Made by a program: the position numbers and the translations under genes. Positions 53,197 to 62,843 of a stretch of DNA of 64,000 nt are shown piece after piece (the stretch's first letter is position 1; each line of letters opens with the position of its first letter). The notes under the pieces were generated by a model, which worked only from the letters and a program-made list of their open reading frames with translations, was not told where the DNA came from and made no database searches. The DNA lies in assembly GCF_030930995.1 (NCBI RefSeq), contig NZ_CP133217.1, forward strand, positions 620,001 to 684,000, written 5' to 3'. Origin of the DNA: Thiothrix subterranea (GTDB lineage Bacteria; Pseudomonadota; Gammaproteobacteria; Thiotrichales; Thiotrichaceae).

Positions 53197-54321
53197 ATGA
53201 ATGCCACTGTTATTTTGTCTGCGTACTACCGGCACAAGCCCGGCGGGTTTACCACGCGCCTGTACCGCGCTTACCGCGCCTTGGATGCAGCGGGCTATCG
53301 GGTGATCTATATTGCAACTGAAAAGTTACCGGTGGAAGGTGAACGCATCCAGCCGGTCATTTTGCCGATGCGTTCCCGCCCGACTTCACTGTGGTATTGG
53401 CCGGAATTTTACTGGCGTGCGGTACGTGAATTGCGCCGTCTAACCCGCGAACATCGGGTGCAACAACACCTGATGTTTTCGTTTTTTTATGCCAGTTTGT
53501 CGATTCTGGCGAGTTGGGGTTTGGGCGTGCGTACCCTCACGTTTATTCGTGGGGATGATATTTTCGATGCGGCAAAAAAGCGCTTCGCTCGCCCGCGCCT
53601 GTGGGTGCATCGCGTGTTGGAAAAGCTGGGAATACGCTATTCGCATCAGGTGATTACCACCAGCGAGACCATGAAGGCGATTATCAATCAGCGTTCCGGC
53701 GGGCAGGATAAAACCCAAAGCTTGCCCAATAATATTACCACGCAAGCACTGCCCATTCAGTTGCCGAATATTCGTCAAGACACGGTACGGATTGCCACGC
53801 TGTCGGTGTTGAATCCGCGCAAAAATCAGTTATTGGTCTTGCAAGCATTGCAGCAATTACCAGTGCAACACTGGGAATACCTGTTGATTGGCAGTGATAA
53901 CAGCGGGCTTAATTACCAAGCAGAATTGCAGGCATTTGTTGCCGACAATGGCTTGAGCGAACGGGTGAAATTTCTCGGCTGGCGTGATGACGTTCCCGCC
54001 ATTTTGCAACGCTGCCATTTGTTGTTGCTGCCCACTTTGCACGAAGGTTCGCCCAATGCCTTGCTGGAAGCCATGGGGTATGGGCTGCCCTGCCTTGCCA
54101 GCGATATTCCTGAAATTCGTGAAATTTTACCCGATTCGGAACTGTTATTTTACCCGCACCATCCGACGGAATTGACCCGCAAACTGGAGCGTTTTCTGCA
54201 ATTACCCGGTTATGCGGGGGTAATTCAAGCCAAAACCGCGGAGTGCAAAGCGCATTATACCTTTGACTGGGATCAGCGCTTGGTGGCCTTGGTCGATGCC
54301 GCTGCTGATGGCAAGGTCTAG
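53197..54321 (+). CDS. GT4 family glycosyltransferase
   Basis: The 374-residue protein has a GT-B fold: MNATVILSAYYRHKPGGFTTRLYRAYRAL (N-terminal acceptor domain), RGDDIFDAAKKR in the middle, TLSVLNPRKNQLLVLQAL at the nucleotide-sugar domain and HEGSPNALLEAMGYGLPCLASD with the conserved E-x7-E (EALLEAMG) pattern. It presumably adds a sugar to a lipid-linked repeat unit. It is the first gene of the exopolysaccharide block, and its stop is 1 bp from the flippase start. Confidence 0.88.
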   Translation: MNATVILSAYYRHKPGGFTTRLYRAYRALDAAGYRVIYIATEKLPVEGERIQPVILPMRSRPTSLWYWPEFYWRAVRELRRLTREHRVQQHLMFSFFYASLSILASWGLGVRTLTFIRGDDIFDAAKKRFARPRLWVHRVLEKLGIRYSHQVITTSETMKAIINQRSGGQDKTQSLPNNITTQALPIQLPNIRQDTVRIATLSVLNPRKNQLLVLQALQQLPVQHWEYLLIGSDNSGLNYQAELQAFVADNGLSERVKFLGWRDDVPAILQRCHLLLLPTLHEGSPNALLEAMGYGLPCLASDIPEIREILPDSELLFYPHHPTELTRKLERFLQLPGYAGVIQAKTAECKAHYTFDWDQRLVALVDAAADGKV

Positions 54322-54322
54322 T

Positions 54323-55822
54323 ATGAGCAATAACTATACTAGATCCACCCTAATCCGCTTGTTTGCTATTGGCCTCAATGCTATGGGGGCTGTGCTGTTG
54401 CTGCCGATTGTACTCAAATCACTGGGGGGAAACGATTTCGGTCTGTGGTCGATGGCGAATGCTATTACGGGCTATTTGCTGCTGCTGGATTTCGGGATTG
54501 CCTTCGCCTGCACCCGTTATCTTGCCATTCACGGCGATGATAAGGTCGGATGGAGAAAGACACTCAGCAGCGCCATGCTAATGTCGCTGTTGTTGACAGC
54601 CATATTGCTGCTGGCGGCACTACTGATTCAGGTGACACCCATCCCGCAACTGATTGCCCCCTCCAATCAGGTATTGAATAATGTGATTACCATCCTGCTG
54701 GTGGAGGTGGCGCTGTCTATTCCGCTGCGGCTTTACCAAAGCATTTTACGTGCCGAAGTCCGTTATTTGGAAATCGGCTGGTTTGAAACGGTACGGATAT
54801 GCCTGCGGCTGTTGGGTATTCCCCTTATCTTGTGGCTTGGCGGTGGGCTGATACCGGTCTTGCTGTATTCCACTGCTGTCAATGTGCTGTTTTTTGCCCT
54901 AATGCTGGCAAGCGTGTACTGGCGGGATAAAACGGTTTATGTCCACTGGCAGGCGGTGGATTGGCAGCACCTGAAGGCATTATTCAGTTTTAGCAAATAC
55001 ACGGCATTGAACCAGACTGCCGATTTTTTCAAATACCGTACCGACAACCTGCTGGTGGGGGTGCTCATTGGCATCCATGCCGTTGCCCCCTATGCCATCA
55101 TGATTGTGATCATTGATATGCTGACGCAAATCCTGATGCGCTTCCAAGGTTACTGGGATACCATCATTATGCGCCATGCTGGAGAACAGCGGCTGGCAAG
55201 TGCCTTGGACACCGTGTTTGTATCCCTGCAAATTGGGCTATCGCTGGCGCTGTTGGCGACCTTCAACACATGGCTGCTCGGCGCAACTTTCCTGACATGG
55301 TGGGTCGGTCAGCAATATGCATCTCTAGCCTTCCCTCTGAGCATTTTTACCCTGACTTTGGTGGGGCTGGCTGTCCAGTTGGCCACATCGCCTTATTTCA
55401 ATGCGGTTAGCAAACAAAAAACCAATGCGTGGCTTGCAGTGGCTGAAATGGGCATCAAGTTGCTACTACTATTACCCTTCAGTCACCTGTTTGCTGCAAA
55501 TGGCATCATTTTCGCCAGTGTACTGGCTGCCTTGCTGACAACATTGTTACGTTTGAATACCCTTGCCAACACGGTTTCCGTCAGTATGCGGCAATTGCTG
55601 CCTATTATTGCCTGCAAGGCATTGCCTGCTGTTTTGTTAGTGACTTGGCTCTGGGGCTTGGTGTTCCTGCTGAAATTGGCGGGTATTAACCATTGGCTTC
55701 TGCCCGCTATTATCCTAACGCTTGAAGCATTGCTCTTGTTACTAATATTAAAAAAATGGCACTTACCAAGTCATCCCCTTATTTTTACCATCTGTCCAAA
55801 GCTGCATGGCAATGCCAATTAG
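54323..55822 (+). CDS. Wzx-type polysaccharide flippase (MOP superfamily)
   Basis: The 499-residue protein has about 12-14 hydrophobic segments and begins MSNNYTRSTLIRLFAIGLNAMGAVLLL; LKSLGGNDFGLWSMANAITGYLLLLDFG is typical of the RfbX/Wzx family. It would move the undecaprenyl-linked repeat unit across the inner membrane. The start at 54323 is set by its position just after the preceding TAG at 54319-54321; in-frame upstream ATGs lie within that gene. Confidence 0.9.
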   Translation: MSNNYTRSTLIRLFAIGLNAMGAVLLLPIVLKSLGGNDFGLWSMANAITGYLLLLDFGIAFACTRYLAIHGDDKVGWRKTLSSAMLMSLLLTAILLLAALLIQVTPIPQLIAPSNQVLNNVITILLVEVALSIPLRLYQSILRAEVRYLEIGWFETVRICLRLLGIPLILWLGGGLIPVLLYSTAVNVLFFALMLASVYWRDKTVYVHWQAVDWQHLKALFSFSKYTALNQTADFFKYRTDNLLVGVLIGIHAVAPYAIMIVIIDMLTQILMRFQGYWDTIIMRHAGEQRLASALDTVFVSLQIGLSLALLATFNTWLLGATFLTWWVGQQYASLAFPLSIFTLTLVGLAVQLATSPYFNAVSKQKTNAWLAVAEMGIKLLLLLPFSHLFAANGIIFASVLAALLTTLLRLNTLANTVSVSMRQLLPIIACKALPAVLLVTWLWGLVFLLKLAGINHWLLPAIILTLEALLLLLILKKWHLPSHPLIFTICPKLHGNAN

Positions 55823-55869
55823 ATCTATCTATTGTTAAGGCTACCTGAATCACTGTTTAGGGAAATACT

Positions 55870-58800
55870 GTGAAAATTGCATTCATCGCTATTAAAGGTA
55901 TAAACCGCATTGGTGGGGTTGAAACCTATACCTTGGAATTGGGGAGAAGGTTGGTTGATGCCGGTCATCAGGTAATTGTTTATACTATCAAGACTTCCCA
56001 ATATTCCCGTCCGTTTTTTCATGAGGGCATGTGGATTATTCCTTTGCCAACATTAAAACACCTCTATTTTGAAAAGATGGTGCTGGTCATTATGGCGAGT
56101 TTTCATCAATTCACCATCAATAACCTTGATATTGTCCACTATCAGGCGATTGGCCCAAGCCTGTTTTCCTTTATCCCCCGGCTTGCTGGACGGTATACCG
56201 TCTTCCAAAGTCATGGGCATGAATGGGCACATGCGTGGAACGGGGTGGCGCGTGCCGTTTTCCTTATTTCCGAAAAACTCAGTTTCTGGTTCACACATGA
56301 CTCCATCGCCGTGTCTCGCTCACTGCGGAATTACTACCAGAAAAAGTACGGGCGGAATGTCACCTACATCCCTTCCGGCATCACGCCACGCAATAGCATC
56401 CCTTGCCGTACCATTTCACGTCACGGCATTAAAACAGGTGAGTACATCCTGTTTGTCGGCAGGCTTTCCAAGGAAAAAAGGGTATGCGACCTGATTCTTG
56501 CCTATCAACGGCTGGAACAACCTCCTGTCAATTTGGTCATTGTGGGCAATGCACGCGAAGGTGATCCTTACGGTAATGAGTTACGTGCCTTGGCAGGGAA
56601 TGACAGGCGCATTCTGTTTACCGGCGCAGTCTATGGTGATGAGCTGATTGAATGGTACAGCAATGCTTTTGTTTACATTTTGCCATCCGAAACGGAAGGG
56701 CTTCCCATCACTTTGTTGGAGGCCATGAGTTTAGGGCGCTGCTGTATCGCCAGCGACATCGAAGCCAATACCGAGGCACTGGCGGGCAAGGGCATTCTGT
56801 TTCCGGTCGGTAATGTGGATGCCTTGCGTGGATGCCTGCAACAAGCCATTGCAGACCCTGCTAAGGTGCAACAAATTGGTAATACCCTGCACAAGCATGT
56901 GTTGGGCAATTACACTTGGACACTGATAACCGAGCAGTTCATCCAGTTTTATCAGAAGGTTATGCAGCCTGTCGAACAGCAAGCTAACGTATTGACAATG
57001 AACGGCAAACACACAATGTCTATAAACCACCCAATCAATAAATCTGATGATGTTGTAGAAACATCAACTCCCGCTGTTATCAATACGCTGCTAGAAGAAA
57101 CAAAAGGCTATTACCATGCAGCGCCCCAGCAGCAAATCCCGTTACGGCAGTACTGGACCGCCCTGCGCCACAATGCTCGCCCCATCATGCTGTCCACTAT
57201 CGGGTTTTCACTGCTCATGCTGGGGCTTGCTGCCCTGACCAACCCGACCTATACAGCTAAAAGCAGCATCAAGGTTGATACCCGTATCCCCATGTTACTG
57301 AATTACGATGTGGATACTGCCCGCCCACCCTCCTACATTGATGAAACGGTTTTCTACAATACGCAATTCAAGATGCTACGCAGCCGTGACCTTGCCACCC
57401 AAGTGATCGACAAGCTGGATATGCGGGCAACCCTACTTGCAGCCCGCCCTTTCAAACCGGCACTTGATGCCTTGACTGACCCGCTTAAAGGCATGATCAA
57501 ATCCCTGCGCAATTTGCTGCCCAGTGATGGTGAAACCAGTGGTTCTATAGAACAGGTGACGGCTGAAGAAATTTTTCTCCAGAACCTGAGTATCAAACCT
57601 GTTAAAAGCTCACGCATCATAGACATTCAGTACACAGGCCAAAATGCAGAACAGGCACGCGATGTCTTACAAACACTGACTCAAACCTTTGTTGAAAAAC
57701 AGTACCAAGACCGCCGTGACGTGGCTGAAAATGGCAAACGCTTCCTGAATGAGCAAATATATCAAGCCCGTGACAAGCTGCAAACCAGTGAGACGGCTCT
57801 GATACACTATGCCCGCGAAAAAAATATCGTCGATACCAATTCGGATGAACCCATCATTGCCCAAAAGCTTGAAGCCTTGAATAAAGCTTATATGGAAGCA
57901 AAGGAAAACCGTATCCGTACCCAAAGCCAATTCAACAATAAAGGGGAACTATCCGGCATCTTGAATGCAGAGGACGATACGGTTATCCAAGAACATAAAA
58001 AAGAACTTGGCAAACTGCAAGGTGCTTACCTGTCCAACTTGGAGCTATTCAAGCCTAGTTACCCTGCCATGCTGTCGTTACAGGAACAGATCGGCAGCCG
58101 TCAACGCCTAATTGATGCGGCAACTGCCCGTATCCGCAAAAATACCACTAACAACCTTAAAGCATCTTTTGATGCAGCACAGGAAGAGGAACAGAAGTTA
58201 GCCAAGGAAATCAAATTGCTGGAAAAAGATTTGTTAGCTTTCCGCAGCGACAACATCGGTTACGCCAACCTAAAACGTGACGTGGACAGTTCTCGTAGCC
58301 TGTATGATGGTCTATTACAACGGCTGAAAGAGGTCAGCGTTGTTGAAACCGCTCAAAGCGATAACATCAGCGTGGTCGATACAGCAGTCGTACCTTCCCG
58401 AAAAGACGGCCCAAGCTATTCAAAATACCTGTTGCTGGGACTGCTGTCCGGGCTGTTCCTCAGTTCACTGCTGACCCTGATGCGTGAAATTATGCAACCA
58501 AAAGTCCGCATCTCCGCAGACCTGCAAGAAGCGGGCGGCAAATATCAGGTATTACACGCCCTCCCTTACGCCAAGGCTGTTAGTGAGGGGGATTTCACTC
58601 AAATTCTCCAGAAAAAGTCCACTGCCATTTGGCTGGATGCCTTACGTTACCTACGCACTTCATTGGTGTTGGCAAACAATGGTAAATTTCCGCAAGTGTT
58701 ACACATTACCAGCCCCCTGCCGGGTGAAGGTAAAAGTACCACAGCGGTCAACCTCGCCATCCTCTTGTCCAACTCAGGCCATAAAGTATTGCTGGTGGAT

Positions 58801-59274
58801 GCCGATTTACGCAAACCAACCATCCACAAACACCTGAATTTGGATAATAGCCAAGGGCTGACTAATTACCTGAGCGGCAATCTCAATGAAACACCGTTGC
58901 ACAGGATAAAAAGCTCACGCTTGTTATTCAACATTTGTGCAGGCCCTGCCATCCTCGACCCAGTTGAAGCCTTATCAGGTTTACGAATGCAGACACTGCT
59001 AGACAAGGCAAGGGAACTGTTTGACTATGTGATTATTGATGCACCGCCTGTGCTGGGTATGGCAGATTCATTGTTGCTGTCAAACCGTGCCGATGGAACC
59101 CTGTTGATGGTAGCCAATAACAAATCTACCAAACAGGAAGTCCGTGCAGCCATCGAATGTTTGGAAAAAAGCCACGGCAAACTTCTCGGTTTGGTACAAA
59201 ACATGGTTCCTATCAAGCATATTAGCAAGACATCCAATTATTCTGACGGGCGTACCCTACTCGTCCATACTTGA
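55870..59274 (+). CDS. GT4 glycosyltransferase fused to Wzz/BY-kinase (polysaccharide co-polymerase)
   Basis: One uninterrupted 1134-residue frame holds two enzymes. Residues 1-370 are a GT4 glycosyltransferase (MKIAFIAIKGINRIGGVETYTLELG, YILFVGRLSKEKRV, LPSETEGLPITLLEAMSLGR). Residues 371-435 are a linker. Residues 438-870 form a Wzz domain: first membrane helix about 438-456, periplasmic coiled coils, second helix about 853-870. Residues 880-1134 are a bacterial tyrosine kinase with Walker A SPLPGEGKST (948-957), A' LLVDADLRKP (974-983) and Walker B YVIIDAPP (1053-1060). The C-terminal Tyr cluster normal in Wzc is missing; only Y1124 is left. Internal ATGs at 56998 and 57016 have no ribosome site. 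Confidence 0.88.
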   Translation: MKIAFIAIKGINRIGGVETYTLELGRRLVDAGHQVIVYTIKTSQYSRPFFHEGMWIIPLPTLKHLYFEKMVLVIMASFHQFTINNLDIVHYQAIGPSLFSFIPRLAGRYTVFQSHGHEWAHAWNGVARAVFLISEKLSFWFTHDSIAVSRSLRNYYQKKYGRNVTYIPSGITPRNSIPCRTISRHGIKTGEYILFVGRLSKEKRVCDLILAYQRLEQPPVNLVIVGNAREGDPYGNELRALAGNDRRILFTGAVYGDELIEWYSNAFVYILPSETEGLPITLLEAMSLGRCCIASDIEANTEALAGKGILFPVGNVDALRGCLQQAIADPAKVQQIGNTLHKHVLGNYTWTLITEQFIQFYQKVMQPVEQQANVLTMNGKHTMSINHPINKSDDVVETSTPAVINTLLEETKGYYHAAPQQQIPLRQYWTALRHNARPIMLSTIGFSLLMLGLAALTNPTYTAKSSIKVDTRIPMLLNYDVDTARPPSYIDETVFYNTQFKMLRSRDLATQVIDKLDMRATLLAARPFKPALDALTDPLKGMIKSLRNLLPSDGETSGSIEQVTAEEIFLQNLSIKPVKSSRIIDIQYTGQNAEQARDVLQTLTQTFVEKQYQDRRDVAENGKRFLNEQIYQARDKLQTSETALIHYAREKNIVDTNSDEPIIAQKLEALNKAYMEAKENRIRTQSQFNNKGELSGILNAEDDTVIQEHKKELGKLQGAYLSNLELFKPSYPAMLSLQEQIGSRQRLIDAATARIRKNTTNNLKASFDAAQEEEQKLAKEIKLLEKDLLAFRSDNIGYANLKRDVDSSRSLYDGLLQRLKEVSVVETAQSDNISVVDTAVVPSRKDGPSYSKYLLLGLLSGLFLSSLLTLMREIMQPKVRISADLQEAGGKYQVLHALPYAKAVSEGDFTQILQKKSTAIWLDALRYLRTSLVLANNGKFPQVLHITSPLPGEGKSTTAVNLAILLSNSGHKVLLVDADLRKPTIHKHLNLDNSQGLTNYLSGNLNETPLHRIKSSRLLFNICAGPAILDPVEALSGLRMQTLLDKARELFDYVIIDAPPVLGMADSLLLSNRADGTLLMVANNKSTKQEVRAAIECLEKSHGKLLGLVQNMVPIKHISKTSNYSDGRTLLVHT

Positions 59275-59290
59275 CACTATCAGGTTTAAA

Positions 59291-59313
59291 CTGCCGCCAA
59301 TTTCAGGCGGCAG
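59291..59313. terminator. Hairpin between convergent kinase and ligase genes
   Basis: CTGCCGCC (59291-59298) pairs with GGCGGCAG (59306-59313) around 7 bases. It overlaps the last codons of the minus-strand gene. There is no clear T-run, so termination strength is uncertain. Confidence 0.45.
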
Positions 59314-60532
59314 ACTGTTGTTGGGAAATCTCGTATAACATTACGGCAATTACTATATCCATAAACAGGTCATTACTGAGGATACCGGCATTATGAAACA
59401 AGGAGTTCACTAACGTGGCGACGATAAATACCATCCGATACCAACTTCCCTTAACCAAGCGATAAAGATAATAACCCAGCAGCAATAACCCAGCGAAGCC
59501 ATAGGTATGCATCAGGTTCAAAATGGAATTATGTACTGGCACAATGTATTGCGCCTTCTCCAATAGCTCGTAATTAAAAATATTGCGTTCATTGACAAAA
59601 TACTCCACCGCATATTCCACCGTATTGAAGTCAAAACCATAGCCAAACGGTTTTTGCAGAAACAATTCGATACCGTATTTATAGAGCGTAGAACGCCCCG
59701 CAGCGGAAGCGTCATCCAGATTGACAAGACGTGAATCCACATCAGCACTGCCTGACATCAACAGATAGGCAATCCCACCCAACAACATCGCCAGCCCCGC
59801 CATAGGAATCACCCGTGCGGGAAATAGCAACAGGTAAATCAGCCCCGGCATCACCAATGCAGCCCCCATTGCGGAACGGGTTTCCGAGGCAAAGATGCCG
59901 CCTGCCAGCACCGCGCACACCCAAAGGCCAAGCCACTGGATGTGCTGTTCAGCAGGGTTCTTGATGATCAAATACAGGTTAATTGCCATTGCACTCAACA
60001 GCATGTAAGTCTGGGGTATCGCATACAAGGTAAGACCCGGCGGGCGATCCAGCACTTCGTTCATTTGGGTGCGCATTTCATCGCTGATTTCCTTATTTTG
60101 CATTTCCTGTAGCATGGCATGAAAGTCCCAAGCAATATGCACTCCAAACCCCTGCATAATGCCAATCAGGGCGGACGGCAAAGCCAAGCCTAGAATGACC
60201 AAGGCCAGTGTGCGAAAACCGTGCTGCTCCAGAATGAAATAAGACACCATGATCAGCAGGTAAGATTGGAGTAGCCGCATTTCACCTCTGACGATCCCAC
60301 CCACGCCAACATTATTGGCTAGAGAAACCACCAGTCCCAAAATAGCCAGTAAGACATAAATCAAGTTGACTGGCCTCAAGCGGGTAGCTACGCTGTTGTC
60401 CAATAAAAATACCAGCCCACCTGCCAGCAAAATCAGGAATGACCTGACGGGCAAGCCTGCCAGATAAACATTGTTCATGTAAGCCAAAAAGATAAAATGT
60501 AGGCCAAATAGCCATAAGATAAACGTGCGCAA
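59303..60532 (-). CDS. O-antigen ligase/Wzy-type polymerase membrane protein
   Basis: The 409-residue protein has about 11 membrane helices and a periplasmic loop before VHNSILNLMHTYGFAGLLLL, the Wzy_C/WaaL signature with the conserved His. FASETRSAMGAALVM and ASAAGRSTLYKYGIELFLQKPFGYGFD match the family. It would polymerise repeat units or ligate them to an acceptor. It is on the opposite strand to the flippase and co-polymerase genes but clearly belongs to the same locus. Confidence 0.85.
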   Translation of the reverse strand: MRTFILWLFGLHFIFLAYMNNVYLAGLPVRSFLILLAGGLVFLLDNSVATRLRPVNLIYVLLAILGLVVSLANNVGVGGIVRGEMRLLQSYLLIMVSYFILEQHGFRTLALVILGLALPSALIGIMQGFGVHIAWDFHAMLQEMQNKEISDEMRTQMNEVLDRPPGLTLYAIPQTYMLLSAMAINLYLIIKNPAEQHIQWLGLWVCAVLAGGIFASETRSAMGAALVMPGLIYLLLFPARVIPMAGLAMLLGGIAYLLMSGSADVDSRLVNLDDASAAGRSTLYKYGIELFLQKPFGYGFDFNTVEYAVEYFVNERNIFNYELLEKAQYIVPVHNSILNLMHTYGFAGLLLLGYYLYRLVKGSWYRMVFIVATLVNSLFHNAGILSNDLFMDIVIAVMLYEISQQQSAA

Positions 60533-60734
60533 GGTTATTTCTCTCGCTGGATTTCAAACATATTTAGATAAAAGTGTCAAGCTTAAACATGGGGTGGCAA
60601 CATGTGCCTGCGCATTTTTTCGTATTACGAATAAATCTCTTGGATCTGACTTTTAGATTGGATAATGCACTGAATTATATATAACTCCAGCAACCAAGTA
60701 TTTCTGCCTTGTGTGCTGGAGTTACAGGAACAAA

Positions 60735-62843
60735 CTACCAAAGTTCTATCATATTCAAGAATGCTGTCATTGGTGGCTCAGTATCATAGGTATTCCCGTA
60801 TGCATGGTAGTCACTTACAAAGAAAATATATCTGCCTGATGATGATGCATTGCCCCGTGGCTCACGTTTATAGGACTCATGACCATCGGGTTCACCCGCC
60901 GAATCAATTCCCCAAGCTTCTATACTCGGAGCATAGCTAGGCTTGTAAGGCAAGCCATGCCGACTGTTACCAACGTAAATGCTTTCTTGAGATTTATCAA
61001 TATTGATCAGGTACAACCCTCCATCCATATAGCGACTTACTAAGACCATACCAGGACGACCAGATACTCGAGAAATATGGCCTGATGCAGTAGTTCGGAT
61101 GCTATCAATAGGGTCAGGGCCAAATTGTATATTTCCATCCCCTGCACTATTTGTTTCAGATGTTGGCCATACCCGTTTCATGAGGGAGGAGGATAAGTTA
61201 ATGGCTACTACACCTTTCCAGTTACCCAAAACAATCCACGGAACTCCATTTTTATCAATAGTAAAATCGCTATGTTTAGTGTCTGTATAGAGTAATCTTG
61301 GTGTTCCCAGTATATTACTAAATGGCACTACCCAAGTTGAAGCGGGGTTCGTGCCAGTTGGGGTGTTAAAGACAATGAATTCCCCTGTAGGATCAACTGA
61401 AGCCCAATCCATAGGTGCTCCAGAAGCATTGCCTGAAACTAATTTGGTTGTGCCTTTGTTTTTGCTGGATATGGTATAAGGAATAATATAACTATCAGCA
61501 TTATTGCTGTAAATTCCGATAATTATTATCTTATTCCCATCATCAGAGAAGTTTCCCTCACCATTACCAAACGTAATATAGTTGTAATTTGAGAATGTAT
61601 CATAAAGCGTAGATGTTACAGCAAAATTGGTTAAATTAATGGTGTTTCTGAAAAGTTGATTGTTTTTAATATACCAATATACGTTATTAGTTGTTTTGTC
61701 CCACAGTATTTGCTTTTCATGGTAAATTCTGCTACTTGTAGCGCTACTGTCACTGTCACTATAAGACGATGCAGGTATCCAATTTACCAATTTTTTATCA
61801 GATAATCTCCACAATGGGGCATATCCAGAGCGATTGCCTGAGTTGCCAATAGCTAAAGTTTCGTCTTTATTGGTTACGGGTGAACGACTATAAAAATGTT
61901 GTGCATGTAGGGATTGAATGGAGTTAATGCCATTTGGATATGTTTTTGCAGCATTCATTTCAGTTTGCGTCCCCCCCAATCTCCAAACTTTTTTACTAGT
62001 ATTAGAATCAACTTGATAATTCTGAAAACTTGGTATTAACATTGCGGCTGGATTTGCTGGATTCCAATTGTCATAACTGACACTGGCAGGTAGGTTGCCT
62101 GTGTCGGAAGGTGTATTCAATGTGAAGTTCGTATAATCAGAATAGTCACCTTTTACATTGTTAGCGTAGATGGCTCTAACTTTCCACGTACCTGAATTCG
62201 CATTGACTGGTACGGAAATAAAACATGTAGACCCTGTAGCACAATTAGCAGTTTGAGTTGTAACACTCTGTGCAACAATCTCTTGTGTCCAGTTTATGAT
62301 ACCGTTACTGTCAGCCCCATAACCACTGATATAATAAGAAACAGCATTAATTACCGAAGTCCAGCTAAATTTAACGCTATTATCCGTTTGACGAGCAGTG
62401 TTGCCTGACGGGGTAATTGGCTGTGGAATTGAAGTATTGGTAGGTGGAGGAGATGATAGTGTGAATGGCGTATAGGCAGAGTAAGCCCCATTCACATTAC
62501 TGGCATCAACTGCTCTAATTTTCCACGTTCCAGCGTTTACACTAATCGGTAGAGAAATAAAACAAGTAGCTCCACTACTGCAACTGGCAGCTTGTGTTGT
62601 TGCATCTTGGGCGATGATTTGCTGTGCCCAATTAGTGCTGCCATCACTATTAAGCGCGTAGCCACTCAGAGAATAAGAAGCCGCACCTGTCACTGATGCC
62701 CAACTAAATTTGACGCTGTTATCTGCCTGACGAACGGTGCTTCCGCTCGGTGATAAGATTTGCGGGGCTGGCAATGCGGAAAAAGCCGGGTAAGAATAAG
62801 TGCTTGCTAATATAATAAATGCTAGTTTATAGAATGTATTCAT
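60735..62843 (-). CDS. secreted protein with two tandem Fn3-like domains and a beta-propeller-like C-terminus
   Basis: The start at 62843 has GGAGGAG 7 bases upstream and gives 702 residues with a signal peptide (MNTFYKLAFIILASTYSYPAFS). Two tandem copies of a 105-residue domain follow, about residues 27-130 and 135-240: SPSGSTVRQADNSVKFSW and TPSGNTARQTDNSVKFSW are matching starts, and CFISLPISVNAGTWKIRAVD and CFISVPVNANSGTWKVRAIY matching ends. Each has a Cys pair. The 450-residue C-terminal region (TKKVWRLGGTQTEMNAAKTYPNG ...) looks like a repeating beta-propeller. The gene is visibly more AT-rich than its neighbours, which suggests transfer. Function is unknown, perhaps a surface polysaccharide-associated protein. 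Confidence 0.72.
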   Translation of the reverse strand: MNTFYKLAFIILASTYSYPAFSALPAPQILSPSGSTVRQADNSVKFSWASVTGAASYSLSGYALNSDGSTNWAQQIIAQDATTQAASCSSGATCFISLPISVNAGTWKIRAVDASNVNGAYSAYTPFTLSSPPPTNTSIPQPITPSGNTARQTDNSVKFSWTSVINAVSYYISGYGADSNGIINWTQEIVAQSVTTQTANCATGSTCFISVPVNANSGTWKVRAIYANNVKGDYSDYTNFTLNTPSDTGNLPASVSYDNWNPANPAAMLIPSFQNYQVDSNTSKKVWRLGGTQTEMNAAKTYPNGINSIQSLHAQHFYSRSPVTNKDETLAIGNSGNRSGYAPLWRLSDKKLVNWIPASSYSDSDSSATSSRIYHEKQILWDKTTNNVYWYIKNNQLFRNTINLTNFAVTSTLYDTFSNYNYITFGNGEGNFSDDGNKIIIIGIYSNNADSYIIPYTISSKNKGTTKLVSGNASGAPMDWASVDPTGEFIVFNTPTGTNPASTWVVPFSNILGTPRLLYTDTKHSDFTIDKNGVPWIVLGNWKGVVAINLSSSLMKRVWPTSETNSAGDGNIQFGPDPIDSIRTTASGHISRVSGRPGMVLVSRYMDGGLYLINIDKSQESIYVGNSRHGLPYKPSYAPSIEAWGIDSAGEPDGHESYKREPRGNASSSGRYIFFVSDYHAYGNTYDTEPPMTAFLNMIELW

